Shown piece after piece: positions 5,427 to 14,463 of a stretch of DNA of 26,778 nucleotides. Every line of letters begins with the position of its first letter. Position 1 is the first letter of the stretch. Origin of the DNA: an uncultured Clostridia bacterium (lineage in GTDB: Bacteria > Bacillota > Clostridia > Christensenellales > Aristaeellaceae); contig CAKUKP010000040.1 in assembly GCA_934663625.1 (NCBI GenBank), positions 1-26,778 of the forward strand. Reading direction: 5' to 3'. The notes beneath the pieces are model-generated. The model worked only from the letters and a program-made list of their open reading frames with translations. It was not told the DNA's origin and ran no database searches. The position numbers and the translations under genes are program-made.

Positions 5427-8400
5427 TTATTGCGCGGCGAACACCGTGATATTGATATCATGTGTGCACCAGTAGCCGTTGAAGCCTGCGGCGGCCTGTA
5501 TCTTATAGCTGCCCGCCTGCGTGAACGTGAGCGTCTTGCCGTAGTCCAGATGTTCTACCGTAACGCCGGTCATATTATCCCAATCCACCCAATAATCGTA
5601 CTGCACCTGCACGTTAGCGGGCACATTTCCATTGCAGAACCAGTAAATCAGACCATAGTCCAATTCAAGCCGTGCCTGTCCGTTTTCATCGAGCGTCAAT
5701 TCATATCCTTCGCTTTCGATATCGAGATCATTCGGCAGATCATCCGGCAGATTGCGCAGAAGCCTGATCGAAACGGTGCCTTCGGCGCTGTATTCCGCAT
5801 CGCCCTGCATTGCCACCGCCGTGATATCGAAGGTCAGCGTCCGTTCCGCCTCGCCGTCCACAAACAGACTCTGGTCGATATTGTAGAGCCGCAGATGCTG
5901 TCCCCTGCCATCATCCCAGCCATCCTCCATGCGCAGTTCGGCATTGCCGTTATCGCCGACCGGCGTCGCGGTCCATTCAACGGTTTCAATTTCCGCATCG
6001 CCCGCCACATAGGCAGAAGCAATTTCGAATCCATCCTCGGCGTAATCCAGATACAGCGCACCGACATTTTTGCGCAGCTCCAGATTCAGCCGATTTTCGG
6101 GCAGCGCATCCACATGCACGGTGATGATCTTCGTATAGATGATGTTGCCGATGCCCATCATCGCGCCAACGATGTAATCGCCCGGCGACATAAACCATGC
6201 GAGGGTGCCGCCCTGATAGCTCTCCGTGCGCACATCATCGTAGAAATGATAGGCAAACCACTGTTCATCATAGCCGTCCAGCGCGCCTTCGCCGGTGGTC
6301 TGCATCGCATCCCAGCGAAAATCGATCATATCGCCCGCATAGATATTCCAGGTTTCCTGAACCGTGATGTCCTCCGGAAGCGGCGATTGATCCGGCGCTT
6401 CGCTGATCCACAGTTCCATATCCCAGCTGCGCACAGACCCGCTCAGCGGATCGGTAACCGTGATCGTATAATAATACGGTTCATCCTCGCTGCAGGTTGC
6501 CGATTCCAGATTGTCCACGAAAACGCCCGCGTTGCAGCCGTTGTTGTGCGTTTCAAAGCGCAGACTCGGCGCGATGTGCTTGCCATCCGCGTTCGTGCAT
6601 TCCGCCGTCCATACAAGATCTTCATCGGGATAGATGCTCACATTCCATGCGAATGCGCTGCCGATCCATGTGCTGTCGGGGGCGGATTTATACATCCGCC
6701 AGACCTTCTGATCCAGGCTGAAGCCCCAATCCGGATTCGTGCCATCGCCCACCTGAATGCGAATCGGCGCGGTGACCTGATACGCGCCAATGCGCATGTA
6801 CGCATAAATTTCACAGCGCCCGCATTCCTGATAAACGTCGATATGATAGCCGGTGAGTTCGCCATCCTCCCAGATTCCATACCATTCCATGGTCGGATCC
6901 AGATTGAGCAGATCATAATCCACTTCCGCGTTCATATTCTCCGGCAGTTCGCCATCCGCGATCGTGATATCCGCAAAGCGCAGATCGATGCCATCGCCCG
7001 CCTGCACCGCATACAGATCCTGCGGCACGGTAATCGCCGTGGGCCAGGTGTCCGGCGCTGCCGCATCCAGAAGCGTAATCTGGAACGGTACGGATCCATC
7101 GTATACCGCTTCGCCGTTTCGAATCACCCGCGCGCGCACATCCACTGTATAATCTCCGGCGGGCGCATCATCCAGCAGATAAATCGCCGCGCTTTCGCCG
7201 TCCGCGGAAACATTGCCAACGCCCAGCGCGGCGTTATCCGCGACCGACCATTCCACATCATCGCCATCGATCAAATATTGCTGATCGATATACGCATCAC
7301 CGACCCAATAGGTATGTTCGGATTGCAGATACACCGTATCTATCCGCTGATCCGCGTTCACGGTGAAATCATCGAAAACACCGGTACCGGCGACGATTGT
7401 GATCGGGCAGCCCGCCCAGTAATCGCTGAAGCCGATCATGGCGCGGATCGTGAAGCTGCCGTTTTTCGTAAAGCGGAGCAGATAGCTGCCATCTCTCGTG
7501 GGTTCGATTTCGATGCCGTAATAGCGGAACATGTTCGGATTATCGATCGCGTAATAGGTCTGGCACGCTGCGCCGCAGGGCACATAGCCATCCGCAAACC
7601 AGATTGCATTTACATCCAGATAGACGCTTTCACCCAGCGCGACATCATAGCGATCCTGCGGCACGCCCGCGCGCGTGGGCAGTTCCTCCCCTTCCGGCAG
7701 CTGATCCAGCACCACGGTAACGATCGTGCTGCCCTCATAGGCGTTGGTTTTGCCATCCGCATCATACCGAATCGCAATGATGCGATAGGACAGCGTGCCA
7801 TAGGCGTTCGCCGCCTGTACCGCGTTCAGATTCACGATGGAAATATCCGCGCCGCCTTCCCAGGTGTTCAGGCGCAGCTGCGCGGGGCTTGCTTCTTCGC
7901 CATCGGCGAGAATCTGTTCGACCTCCCACACATCGACATGCATCTGCATATCATCGCTGCGAACCGTAACCATACCAAGGTCAGTTTCATCGCCCACGAT
8001 TTTCGGATAGATTCTGCCCTTGCTCTGTCCCAGATCCAGCCGAATCTGCCGCGAGCTGCGGTTGCGCACATGGATCGCGATATCCTTCGTAAGCACATAG
8101 CTTCCGATATGCATTTCCGCCGTAATCGTATATTCGCCGGGTTCGTCAATCTGGATATCCAGCACGTTGTTATAGTACTGCGCCCATGCTTCGAAATTCC
8201 AAGTGTAGCGCACATTTACATCGGGATAGTGCAGTGCGGCGTCCCCGCCCACGGGCAGGATGCTTTCATTGCGCAGCTGCAGCAGATCGCCCGCCTGAAG
8301 CGTATATTCGGTCTGCGGAACGGAAATATCCGTGGGCAGATTCGCCGGAAGCTGATCCTCTACGATCAGCCAGAAATCGAAATTCGCTTCGGTTTCACCC

Positions 8401-11400
8401 GCCAGCGGACTTACGGCGCGCAGCTGATACTGATATTCACCCTGCGGCGCATTTGCGATTTGATCCGCCCACAGATCGATGGAGGATACATCCTGCGGAT
8501 TGATCGTATAGGTAACCTGCGGCGCATCGGACGCATTATCGCCCAGTGCTTCGATCTGCCAGGTGATCTGTTCGCCATCGAGCACGGACATATTTTCCAC
8601 CCGCGCGCCGGCAAAACGCACGGAACCTTCTACGGCTTTATAGAGCATAATGATATTCTGATCCATGCTCAGCCAGGTATCGCCATAAATGCCATCGTTT
8701 ACAATGACCAGAATATTCCGGTGCAGCATGACATTGCCCGCTTCGCCCACGACCCGCAGGATATAGCGTCCGGAATGATTGAATTCAAAGCGGAAGTATT
8801 CTCCGTTTTCCTCCAGCAGATTGATATCGCCGTTTCCATCGTTCCATTCAATCCAGAAGCTGGTGGCCATGTCCTCGGGCAGCGCCTTATCAAAGGTGAT
8901 ATCGTCCCGCCAGAGCGTTAAAACATTGTCGTTCTGCTCCGCCGTTTCATCGTAGGTCAGATGGTATTCATATACGCCGCTGTTCAGGATCAGCGCCGTC
9001 GGATATTCCTCCGGCAGATCGCCATCTGTGAAGTTCGCGGAAAATTCGCGGCTCGTTTCATAGATTACTTCGGATCCGTTCATCACCGTTGCGGACAGCT
9101 GGTAGATTACCTCGCCCGCCTGCGCGTTTGCGGTATTGCCCAGGCCCAGCTGTATGGTGCGGCGATTTTCCTCATAACCGTCGATTCGCACGATGGCGGG
9201 GTTGGTATCATCGCTCACGCGCTTCAGCGTCCAGATCACGCGATCGCCGTCCAGCAGATAGCGGCCATTGATGCGCGCACTGCCCGCATAGGTATCGAAT
9301 TCCGAATTCAGCCAATACGTTCTGCCGAGGTCCGCATCCATCTGGAAATCTTCAAATTTGCCGTCGCCCACGACCACATCGATATTGCAGCGGTCGGACA
9401 TGCTGCCAAAGCCGATGATCGCCGTGATGCTGTAGCGGCCGGCCGTATTGAAGGTAACGCTCGCCGAAGCTTCTTCATCATTCCATTCTACATTGTTTTG
9501 ATACGCCGGATTTTCTACATCGCGCAGCCAGAATTCGCGCCATACCGGCACGCCGTCCTGCGGAAGCAGACCGTTTTCATCATAGCCGATATCGGAACAG
9601 TTCAGCGTGATCGTATCGCCCACATTGATATGCCAGGTGCGCTTGTCCTCCGGATAGGTGATCGTAAACTGCTTGCTGCTGTCCTCGCCCGGCACGGAAT
9701 CGTATACGTGCAGCGCAATCAGTTCTTCGCGGGAATACAGACCATCCGCGGTTTCTACACGCAGACGATAGGTAACATCGCCTTCCGCGCTGTCCTCGGT
9801 ATATTCGCAGCGGAGATCCGCACCGAGGCCATCCTCATATACGTCAAGACGGATATTCAGGGATACGCCATCGTCGCTCTGATCGTCTACGCGCTCGAGA
9901 CTCCACTCCAGCCCGCCAGAATATCGCTCCGCGCCGCTGAGGTTCGCACTGGCAAACAGATCGTGCGTCAGTTCATTTCGGTAAATTGTATCGAAATTTA
10001 CATCTACGTTCAGCTGCATATCGCTGCGCGCACCGTCGCCCACGATCACGCGGATCGGCGCGCTCCACGAACGGGAGCTGTAGGAAATGCTTGCGTAAAT
10101 ATCGTAGATCGCGTCCACGTTGAATGCGCAATAGACCTCGCCATCGCGCCATTCAACATAGTTTTCCCCATCCTGTTCGATCGACCAGATATTGAAGCTG
10201 CGATCGACATACGCCGCAAGTTCGGTATCGGCATTTTCCGCAAAAGCAATCGTATCGTTGGTAAAGCTGTAATCCGCGCCCTGATCGACGTGCAATTCAT
10301 ATCTGCCCGCTTCTTCGTTCCATGTGATATTCGGATCGTTCATCACGATGCCGGAGGGCAGGTTTTCGGGCATTTCCGCGTGCAGCGTGTAGGTCAGCGC
10401 ATCCTGCCATGTTTGCGTATAGCCGTTTTCATCCTCGATCGTCAGGGAAACCATAACACGGTATTCGCCCGCCGCCAGCGCGGTCGAATCGATCAGCCCC
10501 AACTTGACGAAGCCCGGATTTTCCGCGTCCTGAATCAAAATGAACGCATCCTCATTATCGATGCTCCATGTAATCTGATCCGTTTCCGCAATATAACAGT
10601 TTTCAGTGCTGTATTCCGCCAGCTTGTATCGATCGATTTGACCTGCATAACCGTCGGTGTTGAGCACGAACACATTCGGCGAAACCGAAACCGTTCGGTT
10701 TTCCGCGTCCACATAGATGTAGATATCCCTGAAAAGCGAAATGCCGTATCTGTACATACGCGCCTGCATCACGAAGCGTCCGCAATGATCGAACCGGAAG
10801 GTGATTCCGTTTTCATCCTCCGTTACGTATTCCACACCGTCGCCCAGCACGTTGTATTCGCGCTGCCAATCGGCATATTGCGTAAGCTGATCCTGCGCCA
10901 CGTCCGGCTGGATACCGTCATATTTAAATGTAATATCGTCGCCGGAAGCGACTTCGTACACGGTCTGCATATCGGCCAGCTGCTTTGCCATATCCGCATC
11001 GGTCAGCTGCTCGATATCCACGGAAAATTCTCTGGAAGCGGTGTATTCGCCGTCGTTCAGATTTACACTGATCGCAAATACGATTCTGCCCGCGCAGGTC
11101 GGATTGCCAATATGGAAATCCGCCCATCTGCCGTCCGGATCCACATCCAGCGCATAATCAAAGCTGCCTTCGGGCACCGTGGTGGCGTTTTCGCCGTCAT
11201 AGCGAACGCTTGCTTCCCAGCGCGCCATGTCCTCCCCGCCGTATCCGGTTTCTTCGAAATACAGGGTCGCCGCGTTGGCTTCTACATCTTCGCCATCGCG
11301 GATATACAGGAGGGTTTCATACTGTTCGGCGGTGATCGCCGCATCGGCGCTGCCGACGGTCACGGCGATTTCCTTGATATAATCGACGCCGTTTACGCTC

Positions 11401-12383
11401 GCATAGGCATACAGAATGTAGCGTCCGGCTTCATTAAACGTAAAGCGCACGCTTTCATCATCCGCCTCGCGGATGACATTTTCCGCAGCGGGGAAATAAT
11501 CACGGTTCACCTGCGCGCCGTCCGGAAGCTGTCCATCCGCAAGCTGAATGTCCGCAAATTGCAGCTCCAATTCTTCGCCGGTCTGCACCGTATAGCGATT
11601 CTGGGAAATCGTAATTTCGGTGGGAAGATTTGCATCCAGGTTCGGTTTGATTTCAAAGGAAATCGTCGCTTCATCAATATAGCTGGGATTGGGAATATCG
11701 CCCTGCGCGTCCGGAACGCCGATTTCTGCGTTCACGGTTACACGCACAGCGCCCGTTCCGCCCTGATAGTTTTTGATGTAAAGACCAATCTCGCCGTCCA
11801 GGTATTCCGCCGTAATGTCGCACACAATGCCATCGTCCAGCGCCGTCGAATACGACATCTGAATTTCTTCGGTGCGCGCGTCGTCCGCGCTGGCGCGGCG
11901 CGTCCAGTTTTCCGCGGAAATCGTGCCGAGATATACCTCGGTCACATCCAAAAGCACGGGCGCATACAGCGCGGCAACCGCCTTGTTCACCGTCAGTTCC
12001 GGCATGGCGGTGTAGCTCGCGTGAATATCATGATCAATCGCATACTGCGCGGCGGTTCCGTCCGGCGAACATACGATGGACACAAGATTCGATCCCGCAA
12101 ACGCATCGTCCGCAATATCTACGACAGAATCGGGAATTTCGATGGTTTGCAGATGGTCGTTATCCGCAAACGCCCGCGCGCCGATGCGCTCCGCGCCGTC
12201 CGGCACGATCACCGATTCGATCGCGGAATCGCCCGCGAAGGCTTCTGCATCGATGGTTTTGACTGCCGCGGGCAGCCGAACGGCAAGCCCTTCCGCAACG
12301 CCGCTCGCGCCCAGAAACTGCATCAGCAGCATAACGGTCAGCAGCAGCGCCATCCATCTGTTCTGTACACCATTTTTTCGCAT
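5427..12383 (-). CDS. Giant secreted leucine-rich/Ig-like repeat protein
   Basis: A protein of 2318 residues. The start at 12383 has a GGGAGG site 9 nt upstream; an ATG seven codons earlier has none. Residues 1-32 form a signal peptide (basic start, then ALLLTVMLLMQFLGASG). Residues about 38-120 hold three BspA-type leucine-rich repeats (AFAGDSAIESVIVPDG, AFADNDHLQTIEIPDS). The rest is a chain of units starting near residues 253, 465, 675, 906, 1127, 1349, 1568, 1780 and 2002, with a half unit from 2216. Most start with an LPT-I or similar motif, then Y.V..GD, an F...GRY.I.A...G strand and V.VGDG; the second half has a Y-rich strand and a V.W strand. This suggests two beta-sandwich domains per unit. 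The protein is strongly acidic and has no LPXTG, SLH or C-terminal anchor that I can see. Adhesion or surface-layer function is inference. Confidence 0.85.
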   Translation of the reverse strand: MRKNGVQNRWMALLLTVMLLMQFLGASGVAEGLAVRLPAAVKTIDAEAFAGDSAIESVIVPDGAERIGARAFADNDHLQTIEIPDSVVDIADDAFAGSNLVSIVCSPDGTAAQYAIDHDIHASYTAMPELTVNKAVAALYAPVLLDVTEVYLGTISAENWTRRASADDARTEEIQMSYSTALDDGIVCDITAEYLDGEIGLYIKNYQGGTGAVRVTVNAEIGVPDAQGDIPNPSYIDEATISFEIKPNLDANLPTEITISQNRYTVQTGEELELQFADIQLADGQLPDGAQVNRDYFPAAENVIREADDESVRFTFNEAGRYILYAYASVNGVDYIKEIAVTVGSADAAITAEQYETLLYIRDGEDVEANAATLYFEETGYGGEDMARWEASVRYDGENATTVPEGSFDYALDVDPDGRWADFHIGNPTCAGRIVFAISVNLNDGEYTASREFSVDIEQLTDADMAKQLADMQTVYEVASGDDITFKYDGIQPDVAQDQLTQYADWQREYNVLGDGVEYVTEDENGITFRFDHCGRFVMQARMYRYGISLFRDIYIYVDAENRTVSVSPNVFVLNTDGYAGQIDRYKLAEYSTENCYIAETDQITWSIDNEDAFILIQDAENPGFVKLGLIDSTALAAGEYRVMVSLTIEDENGYTQTWQDALTYTLHAEMPENLPSGIVMNDPNITWNEEAGRYELHVDQGADYSFTNDTIAFAENADTELAAYVDRSFNIWSIEQDGENYVEWRDGEVYCAFNVDAIYDIYASISYSSRSWSAPIRVIVGDGARSDMQLNVDVNFDTIYRNELTHDLFASANLSGAERYSGGLEWSLERVDDQSDDGVSLNIRLDVYEDGLGADLRCEYTEDSAEGDVTYRLRVETADGLYSREELIALHVYDSVPGEDSSKQFTITYPEDKRTWHINVGDTITLNCSDIGYDENGLLPQDGVPVWREFWLRDVENPAYQNNVEWNDEEASASVTFNTAGRYSITAIIGFGSMSDRCNIDVVVGDGKFEDFQMDADLGRTYWLNSEFDTYAGSARINGRYLLDGDRVIWTLKRVSDDTNPAIVRIDGYEENRRTIQLGLGNTANAQAGEVIYQLSATVMNGSEVIYETSREFSANFTDGDLPEEYPTALILNSGVYEYHLTYDETAEQNDNVLTLWRDDITFDKALPEDMATSFWIEWNDGNGDINLLEENGEYFRFEFNHSGRYILRVVGEAGNVMLHRNILVIVNDGIYGDTWLSMDQNIIMLYKAVEGSVRFAGARVENMSVLDGEQITWQIEALGDNASDAPQVTYTINPQDVSSIDLWADQIANAPQGEYQYQLRAVSPLAGETEANFDFWLIVEDQLPANLPTDISVPQTEYTLQAGDLLQLRNESILPVGGDAALHYPDVNVRYTWNFEAWAQYYNNVLDIQIDEPGEYTITAEMHIGSYVLTKDIAIHVRNRSSRQIRLDLGQSKGRIYPKIVGDETDLGMVTVRSDDMQMHVDVWEVEQILADGEEASPAQLRLNTWEGGADISIVNLNAVQAANAYGTLSYRIIAIRYDADGKTNAYEGSTIVTVVLDQLPEGEELPTRAGVPQDRYDVALGESVYLDVNAIWFADGYVPCGAACQTYYAIDNPNMFRYYGIEIEPTRDGSYLLRFTKNGSFTIRAMIGFSDYWAGCPITIVAGTGVFDDFTVNADQRIDTVYLQSEHTYWVGDAYIDQQYLIDGDDVEWSVADNAALGVGNVSADGESAAIYLLDDAPAGDYTVDVRARVIRNGEAVYDGSVPFQITLLDAAAPDTWPTAITVPQDLYAVQAGDGIDLRFADITIADGELPENMNAEVDYDLLNLDPTMEWYGIWEDGELTGYHIDVYQECGRCEIYAYMRIGAYQVTAPIRIQVGDGTNPDWGFSLDQKVWRMYKSAPDSTWIGSAFAWNVSIYPDEDLVWTAECTNADGKHIAPSLRFETHNNGCNAGVFVDNLESATCSEDEPYYYTITVTDPLSGSVRSWDMELWISEAPDQSPLPEDITVQETWNIYAGDMIDFRWDAMQTTGEGALDGYDEQWFAYHFYDDVRTESYQGGTLAWFMSPGDYIVGAMMGIGNIIYTKIITVHVDALPENRLNLELRKNVGALYLDYAEDGFEIASAYVAGDAEIETVEWTATPVGDNGNAELRMEDGWDDGRGQHLRLYNIDQSLFVDGEAERTLTFDITAVAMQGDAEYSAEGTVSIRLLRNLPDDLPNDLDIESEGYELTLDENGQARLELDYGLIYWFCNGNVPANVQVQYDYWVDWDNMTGVTVEHLDYGKTLTFTQAGSYKIQAAAGFNGYWCTHDINITVFAAQ

Positions 12384-12428
12384 CGAATTAACCCTCCCAG
12401 CCATAATTGGAATTCTTACGGGTCAGTT

Positions 12429-12456
12429 TTGTAAATTGCATTCCAACAATTTACAA
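12429..12456 (-). promoter_or_regulatory. Inverted repeat in the leader of the giant gene
   Basis: A perfect 10 bp inverted repeat, TTGTAAATTG (12429-12438) with CAATTTACAA (12447-12456), spaced by 8 bp. It lies just after the predicted transcription start, so it may be a repressor operator or a 5' stem-loop that protects the mRNA. Confidence 0.5.
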
Positions 12457-12469
12457 TTATACATTATAA

Positions 12470-12498
12470 ATTATATCACGCGCGTTACCCGCCCGCAA
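12470..12498 (-). promoter_or_regulatory. Promoter of the giant surface protein gene
   Basis: On the minus strand, TTGCGG (12498-12493) and TATAAT (12475-12470) are 17 bp apart. The start codon is 86 bp downstream of the -10. Repeat copy 2 begins 36 bp upstream of the -35. Confidence 0.65.
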
Positions 12499-12534
12499 CC
12501 GTGTATTATTTTTTTTACATTTTTACACTTTCTA

Positions 12535-12703
12535 CCAAAATTGTCTAACCCGCCTGTGCATGGCGCACACTCCCAGATGCGCGCCACGAGGCGGGTTAGT
12601 GTTTGGGATGATAGGAGTAAGGAGTTTGGAGGGTTATATGTGAAAGAAGTTCTTGCCTTCTGTGGCTATAGAATACCCTGCGAATATCAACTGTGGATAA
12701 ATC
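12535..12703. repeat. Dispersed repeat, copy 2
   Basis: Same-orientation partner of the repeat at 5014-5180. The 11 bp stem is identical (12545-12555 with 12589-12599), and here the inner part also pairs perfectly as TGGCGC/GCGCCA, giving a longer hairpin than in copy 1. The block CGCCACGAGGCGGGTTAGTG and its flanks are identical between copies, while the distal arm has diverged. Together the copies bracket the giant gene. Confidence 0.8.
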
Positions 12704-12840
12704 ATCCATGAACCGTTTATGAACGATTTATTGCCAAATCTGCAGCGGTACAATGTGAAGATTTTCGCCTGCCCCGCGGCTTCATCTGCGAAATCGCGGC
12801 TTCCTTTGGCAAACATCATTTTCGTTTTATTTGTTTTTCG

Positions 12841-12871
12841 TATTCCATTCCGATATGGAATATGCTATAAT
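12841..12871 (+). promoter_or_regulatory. deoR promoter with embedded operator palindrome
   Basis: An extended -10, TGCTATAAT (TATAAT at 12866-12871), is paired with a weak -35, TTCCAT (12843-12848), at 17 bp. The spacer is filled by a perfect 8 bp inverted repeat, TATTCCAT (12841-12848) and ATGGAATA (12855-12862). Its place between -35 and -10 is typical of a repressor operator; autoregulation by the DeoR product is the likely reading. Confidence 0.65.
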
Positions 12872-12925
12872 ACGAATGCAATGATAAATATAGTACAAAT
12901 TATGCGGTGATCGGAGGAGGCAACG

Positions 12926-13720
12926 ATGGCGATGAAGAAGGACGAAGGATCGCACAGCTTAAAGATTGACGCGCGCCGCGAAAAAATACAGGAATTGCTG
13001 GAACGCGATGGGCAGGTTCGCGTCACGCAGCTGGCGGAGCTTTTGAATACCACCACCGTAACAATTCGATCCGATCTGGATTCCATGGAGGAGGACGGGC
13101 TGGTAGAGCGCGTACAGGGCGGCGCGGTGCCGACCGTGATCAACCTGTACAACCGCGAATTCATGCGGCGCAAGCGCATGTTCACCGAACAGAAGCGCGC
13201 CATCGCGCTGGCGGCGGCGGATCTGGTAGAGGACGGCGATACGCTGTTCATCAACGGCGGCAGCACCACCTATTTCGCCGCGCTGATGCTGCGCAAGGCG
13301 CGCAAAAATCTGAGCGTGGTGACCAATTCGGTATCCGTCGCGACCGAGCTGGGCACCAGCCCCACATTTACCGTGATTCTGGTCGGCGGACAGATCAACA
13401 GCTACTGTTCCTTCACCTATGGATCGCAGGCGCTGAACCAGCTGCAGCAGTATCACGTCAGCAAAACCCTGCTCTCCATCGACGGCGTGAATGAAAACGG
13501 CGTGACCACCATTCATCCCGAAGAATCCGTAGTGGCGAGAGCCATGATCGAAAACGCCAAACAGAACATCATCATCGCGGACAGCTCCAAAATCGGCAAG
13601 GACGGATTTTGCAACATCTGTCGTCTGCCGGATGTGGATTTGCTGATCACGGATCGAAACGTAAATTCCGCCGAGCTGGAAAAGATCGCCGCCAGCGGGA
13701 TCAACATCCAGCTCGTTTGA
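12926..13720 (+). CDS. DeoR/GlpR-family transcriptional regulator
   Basis: A repressor of 264 residues. Residues about 15-72 form the winged helix-turn-helix (RREKIQELLERDGQVRV, then LAELLNTTTVTIRSDLDSME and VQGGAV). Residues about 90-250 form the DeoR C-terminal sensor, a ribose-5-phosphate-isomerase-like fold with DTLFINGGSTT, VVTNS and IIIADSSKIGKDGF. Members usually sense phosphorylated sugars and repress sugar catabolism operons, often including their own. A GGAGGAGG site precedes the ATG by 5 nt. The gene leads a plus-strand run with a HAD phosphatase and a MerR regulator, and the operator-like palindrome in its promoter suggests self-control. Confidence 0.92.
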   Translation: MAMKKDEGSHSLKIDARREKIQELLERDGQVRVTQLAELLNTTTVTIRSDLDSMEEDGLVERVQGGAVPTVINLYNREFMRRKRMFTEQKRAIALAAADLVEDGDTLFINGGSTTYFAALMLRKARKNLSVVTNSVSVATELGTSPTFTVILVGGQINSYCSFTYGSQALNQLQQYHVSKTLLSIDGVNENGVTTIHPEESVVARAMIENAKQNIIIADSSKIGKDGFCNICRLPDVDLLITDRNVNSAELEKIAASGINIQLV

Positions 13721-13773
13721 TGCTTTTATCTATATTTGCGACCTGCGAGGACACACTCGACATGGAGGAATCA

Positions 13774-14430
13774 ATGATTCAGGCTGCTATTTTTGATATC
13801 GACGGAACGCTTCTGGACACCGAGCGCATTTATGTTCGCGCCTGGCAGATCGCTGCGCGCGAAATGGGCTATGAAATTCCGGATGATCTGATGCGCCGCA
13901 CGCGCGCGATCAGCGCCAAAGCCGCCGCGGAAATTCTGGAGCGTGAAATCGGAAACGGCTTCAGCTATGCGAAGGTGCGCGTGCGCCGCCATGAAATCGC
14001 CGAGGAAATGCTGGATCGCGAAAGCCCCGTGCTGAAGTCCGGCGCGCTGGAAATGCTGGATGCGCTCCGCGTGCGGAATATCAAAATCGCCGCGGCGACT
14101 TCCACCAACGCCGCGCAGACGGAGCGGCACCTGCAATTGAACGGCCTGCTGACTCGCCTGCCCGTGCGCATCACCGGCGATATGGTGGAGCGCGGCAAGC
14201 CCTTTCCCGATATATTCTTGAAGGCCGCCGAGGCAGTGCAAACCGATCCCGCGCGCTGTCTGGCGGTGGAGGATTCCCCCGCCGGCGCAGCGGCGGCAAG
14301 CGCCGCGGGTATGCGCGTTCTGCTGGTGCCCGATATCGCGATCATCACACAGGAAACCATCGATCAATGCTTCATGGTGTGCAAAAGCCTTGCCGAAGCG
14401 CTGCCAAAGCTGGATATGCTTCTGGCGTAA
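13774..14430 (+). CDS. HAD hydrolase, beta-phosphoglucomutase-like
   Basis: A protein of 218 residues starting MIQAAIFDIDGTLLDTE. Motif I is DIDGT (the two aspartates are nucleophile and acid), motif II is AATST, the lysine of motif III is in GKPFPDIF and motif IV is VEDSPAG. The helical cap between residues about 16 and 85 is typical of subclass IA, and the DIDGTLLDTE start and VEDSPAG point to the beta-phosphoglucomutase/sugar phosphatase branch. The ATG at 13774 has a GGAGGA site 4 nt upstream, so the longer open frame is not used. It lies 53 bp after deoR, which fits a sugar-phosphate substrate, but the exact one cannot be read. Confidence 0.88.
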   Translation: MIQAAIFDIDGTLLDTERIYVRAWQIAAREMGYEIPDDLMRRTRAISAKAAAEILEREIGNGFSYAKVRVRRHEIAEEMLDRESPVLKSGALEMLDALRVRNIKIAAATSTNAAQTERHLQLNGLLTRLPVRITGDMVERGKPFPDIFLKAAEAVQTDPARCLAVEDSPAGAAAASAAGMRVLLVPDIAIITQETIDQCFMVCKSLAEALPKLDMLLA

Positions 14431-14463
14431 ATCCATGTAAGTTTTCGAAAACAGGGGCGGAAA

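Noticed and set aside
5415..12434. Two open frames of more than 1150 codons on the plus strand opposite the giant gene
   Set aside because: They are exactly in register with the codons of the minus-strand gene and stay open because that gene hardly uses TTA, CTA or TCA. The translations look like random His/Arg/Ile-rich sequence with no signal peptide or domains.
12692..12700. Perfect DnaA box (TGTGGATAA)
   Set aside because: It is a single nine-base match with no cluster, no dnaA or dnaN and no AT-rich unwinding region, so it does not support a replication origin.
5014..12703. Composite transposon bounded by the two repeats
   Set aside because: There is no transposase or recombinase gene, no terminal inverted repeats and no target duplication visible.
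12719..12910. Open frame of 63 codons upstream of deoR
   Set aside because: It runs across the deoR promoter and operator, has no ribosome site and shows no recognisable protein features.
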